This document shows, one piece after another, positions 7,894 to 17,280 of a DNA stretch of 40,179 nucleotides; positions within the stretch are counted from its first letter, which is position 1, and each line of letters opens with the position of its first letter. This stretch comes from Alkalibacillus haloalkaliphilus C5 (GTDB lineage Bacteria > Bacillota > Bacilli > Bacillales > Alkalibacillaceae). Location: positions 1 to 40,179 of the forward strand of contig NZ_AKIF01000003.1 in NCBI RefSeq assembly GCF_000269905.1, given 5' to 3'. The notes beneath the pieces were generated by a model. The model was not told the origin of the DNA, ran no database searches, and was given only the letters and a program-made list of their open reading frames with translations. The translations under genes were made by a program, and so were the position numbers.

Positions 7894-9354
7894 TCACCTT
7901 CTATTAAAAATGGCGTTTAACCGATTCTCCCAATAAAATGTTATTTTATGATTGCCCATCTGATTCGGAAAAGTCCAGTTATCCAAATTAAAGTCACAGT
8001 AATCACAACAGTATGTAGTTGCATTTTCCACCCCATCTTGAAATGAATAATATAAAGCTTCTCTTCGACAACTAGAATAATGTAACCAACTTAACATTTT
8101 AAGTATACTTTCTCTTTTAACTTGCAACCGTTCATCACGAACTTTTTTCAAAGCATTAGTCATATAATGATGATCTTGTATATTGGAATTAAGATCCAAT
8201 TGAAACTTTAAAAACCTTACCTTAGTTTCACTTAACCCTTCGACTTCATTTCCATTTAATCGTTCGCTTATGAACCACTCTAATTCATCATCATTGGGCA
8301 ATTCTTGACTGATTAGCTGAAAAGGGATCGTTTCATCTCCAGGCTGATATAACATCATTGCGACACTATGTTCACCATCTCGACCTGCCCTTCCAACTTC
8401 TTGTATATATGACTCCAAGTTAGATGGCATATGATAGTGGACGATTAGTCTAATATTTGCTTTATCAACACCCATCCCAAAAGCACTCGTACAGCAAATA
8501 ACGTCTAACTGATCATACATAAATTGTTGTTGGATTAATAACCGATCATCTTGGTCCATTCCGCCATGGTAGTAAGCCACTTTTCGATTAGGAAATTGCT
8601 TTTGTAACTTTCTCGCTATTTCTTCACTAACCTGTCTACTCGAAAAATACACCATTGTTGGTACATGATTATTGTGTAATAACTCTTTTAAAGATCCCTC
8701 TTTATGCTTTTGGTCTTCTACTTTCTTTACCGACAAAGTAATATTAGGTCGATCAATCGGATAAATGATTTTATCCATTTTAATTTGTAAATGTTTAATA
8801 ATATCATCTTGTACTTGTGGTGTGGCCGTTGCACTTAGTGCTAATACTGTAGGCTCTTTTAGCTGCTTGAAAATTGTATGTAATTTCATATAATCTGTTC
8901 TGAACTCATGTCCCCATTGTGAGATACAGTGCGCTTCATCAATGACTAAATATGAAACATTTACTTGCTTTAACCTTTCAATAACTCTCTCTTGTTGTAA
9001 CATTTCAGGTGAACAGTAAATTAATTTATACTCGTTTATATTTTTTAATAGCTTTTGTTTCGCTTTTTCATCAACTAAGCTATTGATCGCTGCGACTTTT
9101 TTGATGCCTTTTGATTTTAAAATTTTCACTTGATCGACCATTAAAGAAATGAGCGGAGACACAACTACAGTAATCCCTTTTGTGATCAAAGCAGGTAGTT
9201 GATATGTAATCGACTTTCCGCTCCCTGTAGGTAAAGTAGCTAACGTATGTCTACCATCTAATATTGATTGGATAATGTCTTTTTGACCGTCTCGAAATTG
9301 GCTATGGTTAAAGTAAGTCCTCAATTGCTCTTCTAATTTAGATTGACTGGCCAT
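7894..9354 (-). CDS. recQ: ATP-dependent DNA helicase RecQ (short RecS/YpbC type)
   Basis: 3'-5' superfamily 2 helicase in recombination and fork repair. Walker A TGSGKS (43-48), DEAH box (139-142), LSATATP, and the C-terminal motif QEVGRAGRDGE are present. A four-Cys zinc site follows (SSCRRE ... YCCDYC). It stops soon after, so the winged-helix and HRDC domains of long RecQ are missing, as in B. subtilis RecS (about 496 aa; here 486). ATG at 9352-9354 with AGGAGG inside the end of ypbB; the reading frames overlap by 17 nt, suggesting coupling. The C-terminus ends Arg-stop, AGG TGA, reused for ypbD. Confidence 0.93.
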   Translation of the reverse strand: MASQSKLEEQLRTYFNHSQFRDGQKDIIQSILDGRHTLATLPTGSGKSITYQLPALITKGITVVVSPLISLMVDQVKILKSKGIKKVAAINSLVDEKAKQKLLKNINEYKLIYCSPEMLQQERVIERLKQVNVSYLVIDEAHCISQWGHEFRTDYMKLHTIFKQLKEPTVLALSATATPQVQDDIIKHLQIKMDKIIYPIDRPNITLSVKKVEDQKHKEGSLKELLHNNHVPTMVYFSSRQVSEEIARKLQKQFPNRKVAYYHGGMDQDDRLLIQQQFMYDQLDVICCTSAFGMGVDKANIRLIVHYHMPSNLESYIQEVGRAGRDGEHSVAMMLYQPGDETIPFQLISQELPNDDELEWFISERLNGNEVEGLSETKVRFLKFQLDLNSNIQDHHYMTNALKKVRDERLQVKRESILKMLSWLHYSSCRREALYYSFQDGVENATTYCCDYCDFNLDNWTFPNQMGNHKITFYWENRLNAIFNRR

Positions 9355-10414
9355 CTTGAACCTCCTGCTTATGATGTTCAGCTCCTAGACGAGCCATCGT
9401 TAGTCTAATTTGAAAATAAGTAACATGTTCTGGCAACTGTTCTTTAATTAGTTTTAATCGCTTAGTAGTTAAATGATTAATGGCTTTTTCAATCAAACTG
9501 TAGACATGTTGCGAGACATATTCGTCTATTTTAAAAGCTTGATCTTTCGTAGCAATTTCGACGATGTGATCTTCTATCGTACTTCTTTTCAAATGACGTA
9601 TGTACGCTATTTGTTCAACCGTGTAACCTAGACCAACTTTCTCATAAGTCACTTGTGCCGAATGGGTTAATGATGTTTCGTTTCGATTCATTAAAAATTT
9701 ATAACAAACTGGGAAATGATTATGATCTTTAAGAATATATTCAATCCATAAATGAACGGTTGAAATAATATGGAGCTGAACCACTCGCTCAGGTTGATTA
9801 AACTCGGATGCTATTTGAGTGATGCTTAACCCAACTTGATCAGCACCGGTAAAACTCAGCATCATTAAATTGGCTCGCTTTTCATCGACAAGTTGAAATA
9901 ATTGGTGAAGTTCTTGATATAGTCCTTCTCCATTACTAGAAATGAGCTCAGATTCTTTTAACACGTTTTTTACATCTCTTTGTACTTCATCATTGTCTGA
10001 AACGGGTAAAAAATTATTATGACCTTTTATTAGGTGTGATGTCGTTTGAACAAGAAGCTGTAATTTCCGGTAAAATGGTAGAGCTATTTGACTATACTTC
10101 TCACCGTTAAAATACAGGTTTGAAAACCATTGATCTTCCTTGTTAAGCTTGTGTGCTTCTTCGGTTAAGTAGGTCAACTCTTCGCTATTTAATAGAAGTC
10201 CTTTTGAAATAAGTCGATCAATGTAGCAGTCAAATTCGTCTTTGCTTAACTTTGGTAAAATTCCTAGGTAAGGACTAAGTCTAAACAATTGGCTATCTTG
10301 AATAGTCTGGGCAGATTTCTTACCTTTTAATATATGATAAATCGAACTAGTTGTACGTTGGTTTTCTATGAAACTTAGTAAATACAAAATTAGTCTTTCA
10401 AATAACATTTGCAT
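9338..10414 (-). CDS. ypbB: YpbB, helix-turn-helix domain protein partnered with RecQ
   Basis: A 358-aa protein with a C-terminal helix-turn-helix region (about 265-300: GLGYTVEQIAYIRHLKRSTIEDHIVEI) resembling the HTH at the C-terminus of some long RecQ helicases. It sits directly upstream of, and overlaps, the short RecQ that lacks that region, so it may supply it in trans (inference). The first ATG has GGAGAG only a few nt upstream; the ATG two codons later is better spaced and may be the true start. Biochemical function not established. Confidence 0.8.
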   Translation of the reverse strand: MQMLFERLILYLLSFIENQRTTSSIYHILKGKKSAQTIQDSQLFRLSPYLGILPKLSKDEFDCYIDRLISKGLLLNSEELTYLTEEAHKLNKEDQWFSNLYFNGEKYSQIALPFYRKLQLLVQTTSHLIKGHNNFLPVSDNDEVQRDVKNVLKESELISSNGEGLYQELHQLFQLVDEKRANLMMLSFTGADQVGLSITQIASEFNQPERVVQLHIISTVHLWIEYILKDHNHFPVCYKFLMNRNETSLTHSAQVTYEKVGLGYTVEQIAYIRHLKRSTIEDHIVEIATKDQAFKIDEYVSQHVYSLIEKAINHLTTKRLKLIKEQLPEHVTYFQIRLTMARLGAEHHKQEVQDGQSI

Positions 10415-10434
10415 CGCTCTCCAGTATTTATACC

Positions 10435-10448
10435 ATTATATCATTCGT
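10435..10448 (-). promoter_or_regulatory. Extended -10 promoter of ypbB
   Basis: On the minus strand TGA-TATAAT (10435-10443), an extended -10 about 20 nt before the coding start. The surrounding 16 bases (10433-10448) are identical to those upstream of resA. No good -35 is visible. Confidence 0.55.
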
Positions 10449-10464
10449 AAAATGTTGCATTCTA

Positions 10465-10494
10465 TTGTCTATCTATTTAAAATTATAATATAAT
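10465..10494 (+). promoter_or_regulatory. SigmaA promoter of fer
   Basis: TTGTCT (10465-10470), 18 nt, then a perfect TATAAT (10489-10494), about 24 nt before the fer start. Divergent from the ypbB promoter. Confidence 0.7.
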
Positions 10495-10502
10495 GACTAT
10501 GA

Positions 10503-10757
<255 letters not shown>

Positions 10758-10769
10758 TCAACAAACTGT

Positions 10770-10798
10770 AGGTGGTCAATTAAAGGCCATCTATTTTT
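10770..10798 (+). terminator. Terminator after fer
   Basis: An 8-bp stem in RNA with two G-U pairs (10770-10777, 10785-10792), 7-nt loop, then ATTTTT. It works only on the plus strand because the wobble pairs are lost on the other. It touches the 3' end of the convergent regulator gene. Confidence 0.65.
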
Positions 10799-11246
10799 AT
10801 GAAATTTTTTCAAAAAACTCATAAGTCTCTTTATAATCAGTACTTCTTATGTAGACATTAAATGCGCGATCAACAATTCGATAATGGTTATGTATATAAT
10901 GCTTCTGTAAACTGTATCCTGCATGTTCAATAATTGGTTTCCAGTGTTCGTCTAATGTGTCATAAGAGCTTTGTTTTTGAAGTACTGTTTTACGACTGTA
11001 TGTTTGTAGACATTCAACTGGATTACGATCACCTAGTGTATATTGAATGGTTGGGCTGTCTTTAAATAACGATACAAACGCTACAATGGTCGGCCAATTT
11101 GCTAGCTTTCTCCCCTTTTCAATTTCCACCAATGTTTTCTTAGAAATACCTAAAATATGACACATTTCGTTTTGGGTGATTCCTTGTTCGGCACGTACGA
11201 CTCTAACTCTTGTTGAAACTAATGATTGAATCGATTCAAAATCCAT
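10797..11246 (-). CDS. XRE-family helix-turn-helix regulator, unrecognised
   Basis: A 149-aa protein with an N-terminal Cro/C1-type HTH (about 8-62: RVRVVRAEQGITQNEMCHILGISKKTLVEIEKGRK) and a C-terminal half I cannot place (about 75-149), rich in Tyr, His and Glu. ATG at 11244-11246 with GAAGGGTG upstream. It lies between fer (convergent) and ppa (divergent, 122-nt gap) and is absent from the corresponding B. subtilis interval, so it is accessory relative to that genome. It could control ppa or itself across the divergent region; no clear operator palindrome was found. Target unknown. Confidence 0.75.
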   Translation of the reverse strand: MDFESIQSLVSTRVRVVRAEQGITQNEMCHILGISKKTLVEIEKGRKLANWPTIVAFVSLFKDSPTIQYTLGDRNPVECLQTYSRKTVLQKQSSYDTLDEHWKPIIEHAGYSLQKHYIHNHYRIVDRAFNVYIRSTDYKETYEFFEKIS

Positions 11247-11325
11247 TTTACTACACCCTTCAACAAAAATTGTAACATTATCTTATATTTTAACATGGTT
11301 GTTTCTTTTCTTACTATATAAAGAT

Positions 11326-11334
11326 TGATATAAT
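11326..11334 (+). promoter_or_regulatory. Extended -10 promoter of ppa
   Basis: TGA-TATAAT (TG at 11326, TATAAT 11329-11334), 34 nt before the GTG start. The -35 position holds only TTTTCT, so the extended -10 probably carries recognition. Confidence 0.6.
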
Positions 11335-11368
11335 GAGTAGGCAAAATAAAGTTTAAGGAGGAAACATT

Positions 11369-11860
11369 GTGGCTAAAAACAAAATTACAGATGTATTCGT
11401 AGAAATTCCTACAGGAAGCCAAAACAAATATGAATTTGATAAAGAAAAAGGTGTCTTCAAATTAGACCGTGTTCTTTTCTCAGCACAATTCTACCCTGCA
11501 GAATATGGGTATATTGATGAAACATTAGCTTTAGATAACGATCCATTAGATGCTCTAGTATTAACAACTAATCCAACATTCCCTGGATGTGTAATCGAAT
11601 CTAAAGTGTTAGGTTTCTTAAACATGATCGATGACGGTGAAGAAGACCAAAAACTTATTGCTGTACCAGTTGAAGATCCTCGCTTCAAAGATATTAACTC
11701 TTTAGATGACTTACCACAACATAAGCTAGATGAAATTTCTCATTTCTTCCAAACATATAAAGACTTACAAGGTAAGAAAACAGAGATTGGTGAATATGAA
11801 GGCGTAGAAGCTGCTAACAAGCTAATTGATGAGTGCATCGCACGTTACCAAGAAAAATAA
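11369..11860 (+). CDS. ppa: Inorganic pyrophosphatase, family I (soluble)
   Basis: Hydrolyses pyrophosphate to phosphate, driving biosynthetic reactions in the cytosol. The family I signature DNDPLDAL is present, with EIPTGSQNKYEFD, RVLFSAQFYPAEYGY and DLQGK. At 163 aa it has the usual length and strongly resembles the Geobacillus-type enzyme. B. subtilis instead uses the unrelated Mn-dependent family II enzyme PpaC. The start is GTG with AAGGAGG 7 nt upstream. It stands alone between a divergent regulator and the convergent res cluster, with its own promoter and terminator. Confidence 0.97.
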   Translation: MAKNKITDVFVEIPTGSQNKYEFDKEKGVFKLDRVLFSAQFYPAEYGYIDETLALDNDPLDALVLTTNPTFPGCVIESKVLGFLNMIDDGEEDQKLIAVPVEDPRFKDINSLDDLPQHKLDEISHFFQTYKDLQGKKTEIGEYEGVEAANKLIDECIARYQEK

Positions 11861-11870
11861 GTTCTTCTAA

Positions 11871-11906
11871 AAAAGGCTGTCTCATTTAATTGAGACAGCT
11901 TTTTTA
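11871..11906. terminator. Bidirectional terminator between ppa and resE
   Basis: Arms 11871-11884 and 11891-11904 (GCTGTCTCA/TGAGACAGC core), 6-nt loop, A run on one side and T run on the other, so it can stop both the plus-strand ppa and the minus-strand res transcripts. Confidence 0.85.
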
Positions 11907-11907
11907 G

Positions 11908-13653
11908 TTAACTTTTCGGCAGTGTAAATGTAAATGATGTGCCTTCATTATATTTACTCTTAGCATATATGTTCCCGCTATGAGCTTCGACAATATGCTT
12001 AGCTATCGATAATCCCAATCCTGTCCCTTTCTTAGATTGGTTTCTCGTTCTAGCTTTATCACTCTTGTAAAATCTCTCAAAAACGAAAGGTAAATCTTCT
12101 TCAGAAATACCAGAACCGTTATCTTGAACCTCAACAACGAGACTATCATTTTGTTCAGACACATTCACTTTCACATGGCCTCCAACATGGGTATGTCTAA
12201 AGGCATTATCAATTAAATTCGTTAAAACTTGTTCGATTCGATCAGGATCGATATTTACGAGTTGATCCTCAATTGATATATGTGTATCAAATTCAATATT
12301 TTGTTCAGTTGAAACGTTAATGAATTTTCTAGATACACGTTCAATGAATTGTTGGAAGTTGACTGCCTCAATATTCAATTGAATATGTCCAGCTTCCATT
12401 CTTGCTAAGTCTAATAATTCATTAACTAAACGTCCCATACGTAATGACTCATCGTAAATAATTTGGGCCAATTCCTGCTTTTCTTCTTTTGTTTCAGCAA
12501 CATCATCTACAATCGCCTCTGAATAACCTTGCATCATAGAAATTGGTGTTCTTAATTCGTGTGATACGTTCGCTAAGAAGTCTTTTCTTAACTTATCAAG
12601 TTGTCGCTCGTCTGTCATATCACGAATGATTGCAACAACACCTACAACGACAGAATCATCATATAAAGGCGTCATGACAAGTACATATGAACGACCTTGG
12701 ACGACGATTTCTGTTGAATGTTCTTCTTCATTTGCTAAAACTTGTGTAAAGTATCCTTTTAATTCTTCTGGAAGTTCATCTTTTTGCAAACTATTTTCAT
12801 ACACTAACTGTTCTAAAAATTGTTCAGCAGGCGGATTAATGATCAATACATCAAGCTTACGATTAACCGTAATAACCCCATCTGCCATTGATTTAAGGAT
12901 ACTCGACAATTGCGATTTTTCTTGATTTAATGCAGTAATATGATAATTTAACTGCCTTCTCATTAAGTTAAAGGAATTAGCTAATTCTCCGATTTCATCA
13001 TACGTTAAGACTGGCACTTTTGTATGAAATTCTCCTCGAGCTAGTTCTGAAGCAGCTTTTCTCATTTTTATTAACGGAGCTGTAATTCTAGTTGATAAGA
13101 AAAAAGCAAAGATCGTCGTTAAAACAATAGCTATAGATGCTGCTAATAAAATAATGTTCGTCGTTTGTTCCGTTGTTTCTTCAACAACATTTAAAGATTG
13201 ATAAACATAAATTGCTCCACGTTCATCGTGTGTAGGAACTCCGACAATGATTATATCTTCGTTTGCATTTGGTAATGTAGAAATTTCTTTTATTTGCTCC
13301 TCGTGTGATAACGCTCGACTAATATCTGATTGAGTAATAAACCACGTCGGTTCAATTTCTAAATACTCCTCATACGTATCATTTTGCCAATACTGATGTT
13401 CATCGAAAAAGATTGTCACACGCGTGGAAGGATCCATTAATTGGTTAACGGTGTCAATACTAACATCTTCATTTTCATGGCTTTCGACTAATGACTGAAC
13501 GCTTTCAGCTTGGTTTAGAAGGTTCATTTCAGCATCTTCAACATAGAAGTTCTCGAAAAACTCAAGTAAAAGCACGGTCAGTATCAAAAGTACGAAAGCT
13601 ACTAACATGATAATTGTTAGCCAAAGCTTAAAAACAACACTTTTCCAAAACAT
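11908..13653 (-). CDS. resE: ResE, membrane sensor histidine kinase
   Basis: Sensor of the ResDE system that adapts respiration and anaerobic or NO responses. Two transmembrane helices (about 8-31 and 166-187) flank an extracytoplasmic domain. HAMP follows (about 188-242), then a PAS domain (about 250-350), the H-box with His365 (NVSHELRTP) and an ATPase domain with LTNLIDNAFRHT, DNGSGI and GTGLGLSI. 581 aa, as in B. subtilis. The ATG overlaps the resD stop by one base (TAATG), so translation is coupled. The sigX/rsiX genes that follow resE in B. subtilis are not here. Confidence 0.96.
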   Translation of the reverse strand: MFWKSVVFKLWLTIIMLVAFVLLILTVLLLEFFENFYVEDAEMNLLNQAESVQSLVESHENEDVSIDTVNQLMDPSTRVTIFFDEHQYWQNDTYEEYLEIEPTWFITQSDISRALSHEEQIKEISTLPNANEDIIIVGVPTHDERGAIYVYQSLNVVEETTEQTTNIILLAASIAIVLTTIFAFFLSTRITAPLIKMRKAASELARGEFHTKVPVLTYDEIGELANSFNLMRRQLNYHITALNQEKSQLSSILKSMADGVITVNRKLDVLIINPPAEQFLEQLVYENSLQKDELPEELKGYFTQVLANEEEHSTEIVVQGRSYVLVMTPLYDDSVVVGVVAIIRDMTDERQLDKLRKDFLANVSHELRTPISMMQGYSEAIVDDVAETKEEKQELAQIIYDESLRMGRLVNELLDLARMEAGHIQLNIEAVNFQQFIERVSRKFINVSTEQNIEFDTHISIEDQLVNIDPDRIEQVLTNLIDNAFRHTHVGGHVKVNVSEQNDSLVVEVQDNGSGISEEDLPFVFERFYKSDKARTRNQSKKGTGLGLSIAKHIVEAHSGNIYAKSKYNEGTSFTFTLPKS

Positions 13654-14369
13654 TACGCGTCTTGGACCTCAAACTTGTAGCCTACACCCCATACCGTAAC
13701 TATCATTTTAGCTGCATCTTCTGAAACTTTGTTTAGTTTTTCACGTAATCTTTTAACGTGAGTGTCAACGGTTCTTAAATCACCAAAGAACTCATATTCC
13801 CACACTTCTTTTAGTAACTCTTCACGATCAAACACTTTGTCAGGTGATTTAGCTAAATAATAAAGCAGCTCATATTCTTTTGGTGTTAGGCTTACTTCAG
13901 TATCATCCGCTAAGACACGATGAGCGTCTTTATCTATTGTCAGATGAGGGAAGACTAACACATTTTGAGAATCAGGCTTAGTCTCTAAGTATTTTGTTGC
14001 TGAAGAACGTCTTAATAAAGCCTTAACTCTTAGTACAACTTCACGTGGACTAAATGGTTTAACGATATAATCATCAGCCCCTGCTTCAAAACCGTGTACT
14101 CGGTTTGACTCTTCACCTTTTGCCGTAAGCATGATGACGGGTGTAGCTTTTTGCTCTCTTAATTGTTCACAAACATCCATACCATCAATGCCAGGCAACA
14201 TAAGATCTAATAATATTAAGTCATAATCTTGGCTTAAAGCTTTAGCTAATGCACCATCACCATCTTCAGCTTCATCAATCTCAAATCCTTCGCGTTCTAA
14301 ATAAAGCCTTAACAAGCGGCGAATGCGTTCCTCATCGTCTACAACTAAGATCTTTGCCTCTTCTGACAT
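13653..14369 (-). CDS. resD: ResD, OmpR-family response regulator
   Basis: Receives phosphate from ResE and activates genes for cytochromes and anaerobic respiration. Receiver domain with acidic pair DDEE and phospho-acceptor Asp55 (LILLDLMLPG), Lys in IVKPFSP, then a C-terminal winged helix (LTPKEYELLYYLA ... RTVDTHVKRLREKL). The ATG at 14367-14369 with GGAG 9 nt upstream is preferred to an in-frame TTG three codons earlier, which abuts the ribosome site. 238 aa. Lies between resC and resE in the resABCDE order. Confidence 0.96.
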   Translation of the reverse strand: MSEEAKILVVDDEERIRRLLRLYLEREGFEIDEAEDGDGALAKALSQDYDLILLDLMLPGIDGMDVCEQLREQKATPVIMLTAKGEESNRVHGFEAGADDYIVKPFSPREVVLRVKALLRRSSATKYLETKPDSQNVLVFPHLTIDKDAHRVLADDTEVSLTPKEYELLYYLAKSPDKVFDREELLKEVWEYEFFGDLRTVDTHVKRLREKLNKVSEDAAKMIVTVWGVGYKFEVQDA

Positions 14370-14395
14370 ACTAGACAACTCCTTCTATGAAATAT

Positions 14396-15589
14396 TTACG
14401 AAGCATACGAATGTAAACCTGCAATTACAAGATTTATGACAATTAAGTTAAACATAATAATAACGAAACCAATTACAGCTAACCATGCAGATTTCTTACC
14501 ATGCCAACCTCTTGTTAATCTTAAGTGTAGGAAGACGGCATAGAATAACCATGTAATTAACGCCCACACTTCTTTCGGGTCCCAACCCCAGAAACGGCCC
14601 CATGCTTCTTGAGCCCAAATCGCTGCAAAGATTAAGCCACCTAAAGTAAATAACGGGAAACCAATCGCGATTGAACGATACATGACATCATCTACAACAT
14701 CAGGATTAATTTTGCCAAACTTGTGTTGTAAGTAAGATCCGACTCTTTTACCTTTTAATACTAGTCGAACTAAACCATATAACAGTAGTCCTGCTAATAA
14801 TGATAACGTGAGGCTATTAAGCTTCTTACCTGCGTCAATCCCTTGCATCCATGCTGGTGTTTCTATACCAGAATTAAAATGGTCTTCTGTCATAAGTTCC
14901 GAATTGTTTGGTTGGAATAATGCAGGCATTTCATACTCAACTTCATATTGATACCCGTCAGATTCTTTAATAAATGTCGCTTCATAATCCATTGCTCCAA
15001 ATCCAGTTGAAAGAATTATGAAACCGATTGTCGATAGTACTGCATATATAATAATTTCTAAAAAGGTTGTTTCTTTGTTTTTTACCGTTTGGTCAACTTT
15101 TACTATTAAGAATAGTAAACCTGCTATGAAACTAATAGCTAATATAGCTTGTGCCAACCCAACTAAAGTTACGTGAATGTATAACCAATGTGACTGTAAA
15201 GATGGCACTAACGGTGATACTTCTTGTGGGAACATACTGCCATAACCGATAATTACAATCGCAATAGGTAAGGCTACTAAACCTAAAGCAGGTATACCAT
15301 ATACGAAATGAATGACAATAAAACATAGAACTAACATTAAGCCAAAGAACGTAATATACTCAAACATATTACTTACTGGAATATGCCCGGCTTCAATCCA
15401 CCTAAAAATATATGCTGTTAAATGCGAAACAAAGCCAATAATAGTAAATGTCATCGCAAGTTTTGTAGCTTTAGACTTTTTATTCTCATCTCTATTGTTT
15501 CCTAAAGTCATTCCGAAAAATGCTGTAGCAATTAAATAAACGAAAAAGGTTATATAGAGAAATGTACTACTTAAAACATAAAAATCCAT
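14396..15589 (-). CDS. resC: ResC, cytochrome c biogenesis protein (CcsA family)
   Basis: Polytopic membrane protein that with ResB forms the system II haem export and cytochrome c ligation complex. The tryptophan-rich haem-binding WWD-type motif is visible (WGRFWGWDPKEVWALITW) with flanking hydrophobic helices and conserved His (HVTLVGLAQA; LHLRLTRGWHGKKSAWLA). 397 aa. ATG follows a GAGGAGGG ribosome site. 28 nt after resB. Confidence 0.95.
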   Translation of the reverse strand: MDFYVLSSTFLYITFFVYLIATAFFGMTLGNNRDENKKSKATKLAMTFTIIGFVSHLTAYIFRWIEAGHIPVSNMFEYITFFGLMLVLCFIVIHFVYGIPALGLVALPIAIVIIGYGSMFPQEVSPLVPSLQSHWLYIHVTLVGLAQAILAISFIAGLLFLIVKVDQTVKNKETTFLEIIIYAVLSTIGFIILSTGFGAMDYEATFIKESDGYQYEVEYEMPALFQPNNSELMTEDHFNSGIETPAWMQGIDAGKKLNSLTLSLLAGLLLYGLVRLVLKGKRVGSYLQHKFGKINPDVVDDVMYRSIAIGFPLFTLGGLIFAAIWAQEAWGRFWGWDPKEVWALITWLFYAVFLHLRLTRGWHGKKSAWLAVIGFVIIMFNLIVINLVIAGLHSYAS

Positions 15590-15617
15590 CTTATCCCTCC
15601 TCGGGTAGGTACATTAA

Positions 15618-17252
15618 TTACTTCAATTCTTGTTGATCTTCAAACTCTTGGACGTTTGTATCTTCAGTTATTTTCTCTAACTCTTGCTTCATACCGTACC
15701 AGTTTTTATTCGTATGAACTCCAATGTGGTAAATACCTTCACCTTTTGGATGAATCCATACACGTCGATGATACCAATATAGACCTTGGACAACACCGAT
15801 CATAAAAATGCCGGCACCTAAGCCGAATAGCGGTAATGTATTATCCTTCTTCACTGTTAAGCCAGATGCTGAACGGCGATCTACTCCTGTTACATTCATA
15901 ACTAACTCATTATCTTCTGATAAAGGTATAATATCTTCTTGTAAATAGAAGAATCGCTCTGAATCACCCGTATCAGGATTTTCAACTGAGAAAATTAAAC
16001 CAGGATTTCTAGGAAACTTTGAAAATGATGACGGACCATTTTCCGTAAATTCTAGTTCCGGATACCAATCATCTACTGACACCATTATATCACTTTCTTC
16101 TAAATGAAACTCTGGTGGTGCTTCATCACTATAGAAAGTAAATTCGCCTAAAACTTCATCGTTTAATTGGACATCGAAAGACATAGAATCATACTCTGCT
16201 TCTAGTTGGGTACCCGCCTGATAAAGGGCATAGCCGTCAAAAGTAATTGGCTGATTTAATCTAATCTCACCTCTAGTTACTTCCTCTAGTTCAGGCTCTT
16301 GTCCAGGCAAAGTCTCTTCAGTTGTTCTATAAATAACAGCATTCGTTTGGAAGTTTTTAGGGACTGGGTCTTCTACATCTTCTAACGCTCGGCTAAACTG
16401 TTCTTGTGTTTCAGGGTCATATTCTTCATATACAAACCCTGTATTTTCTACATAATACTCTTGGTTCGTACTTGGAATAACACGCGTTTCACCTTCACGA
16501 ACCCAAACATAATCATCAACATGCATCACTTCAAACATTCTGAAAATCGCAGCAAGTAATATGATAATTAAGCCGATATGGTTAACATAAGCTCCCCATC
16601 TAGAGAAACGATTTTTCTCAGCCATAACATGGCCATCATCTTCGTAGACTTTATAACGTTTACTTTTAAGATTTTCTTTTAACTTATTAACATCGTCTTC
16701 ATTTAACTCATTATCTTTACTCACTAAACGTTGTCTTTTAACAAATACTTCATGTCGCTTAGTCTTTTGATTGTTCAAGGCTCTTCTTAACGGCACATAT
16801 CGATCTATACTTGCAATAATGATTGAAACGCCGATCAGTGCAACTAAAGTTATGTACCACCAAGAACTATACATGTTGTGAAAACCTAATTGGTAAAATA
16901 TTTGTCCCGTTAAGCCATATTCTTCAGCGTAAAATTGTGAAGATGGTAACGGAGAGTTTTTAAACTGTTCTTGAGGGTAGACCGTACCTAAAGCGGATAA
17001 TACTAAAGTAATAGCGATTAACCAGACACCGACTTTTACGGATGAAAAGAACGCCCACGTTTTATCAATGAACGTTCTTTTATACGTTTGAGAACGTCTA
17101 GCCGAACCTTCATATCGCATTTCTAATACATGCTTCTCATCGTTACCATCAATGTGTTGGTTACCTTCGATCGGTTTACCACAAGCTTCACATAGGATGG
17201 TCCCCTCTTTATTTAAGTGTCCGCATTCACATCTAATTGATTGATCACTCAT
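15618..17252 (-). CDS. resB: ResB, cytochrome c biogenesis protein
   Basis: Partner of ResC in system II cytochrome c maturation. N-terminal zinc-ribbon-like CECGHLNKEGTILCEACG (two CxxC-type pairs, residues 9-27), then several membrane helices and a large extracytoplasmic domain (about 260-450), with a final helix (about 475-497). 544 aa, close to B. subtilis ResB (542). ATG with GAGGGG 5 nt upstream. The extracytoplasmic domain is notably acidic (for example EEYDPETQEQFSRALEDVEDP), in keeping with a salt-adapted surface (inference). Confidence 0.95.
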   Translation of the reverse strand: MSDQSIRCECGHLNKEGTILCEACGKPIEGNQHIDGNDEKHVLEMRYEGSARRSQTYKRTFIDKTWAFFSSVKVGVWLIAITLVLSALGTVYPQEQFKNSPLPSSQFYAEEYGLTGQIFYQLGFHNMYSSWWYITLVALIGVSIIIASIDRYVPLRRALNNQKTKRHEVFVKRQRLVSKDNELNEDDVNKLKENLKSKRYKVYEDDGHVMAEKNRFSRWGAYVNHIGLIIILLAAIFRMFEVMHVDDYVWVREGETRVIPSTNQEYYVENTGFVYEEYDPETQEQFSRALEDVEDPVPKNFQTNAVIYRTTEETLPGQEPELEEVTRGEIRLNQPITFDGYALYQAGTQLEAEYDSMSFDVQLNDEVLGEFTFYSDEAPPEFHLEESDIMVSVDDWYPELEFTENGPSSFSKFPRNPGLIFSVENPDTGDSERFFYLQEDIIPLSEDNELVMNVTGVDRRSASGLTVKKDNTLPLFGLGAGIFMIGVVQGLYWYHRRVWIHPKGEGIYHIGVHTNKNWYGMKQELEKITEDTNVQEFEDQQELK

Positions 17253-17280
17253 ATAAACCCCTCACGATTCTGTATATTTC

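Noticed and set aside
11219-11422. Open frame on the minus strand across the ppa upstream region
   Set aside because: It covers the ppa ribosome site and promoter and the regulator's leader; composition is random.
12626-12925. 99-codon frame antisense to resE
   Set aside because: Ser/Thr-rich shadow of the PAS region; no initiation signals.
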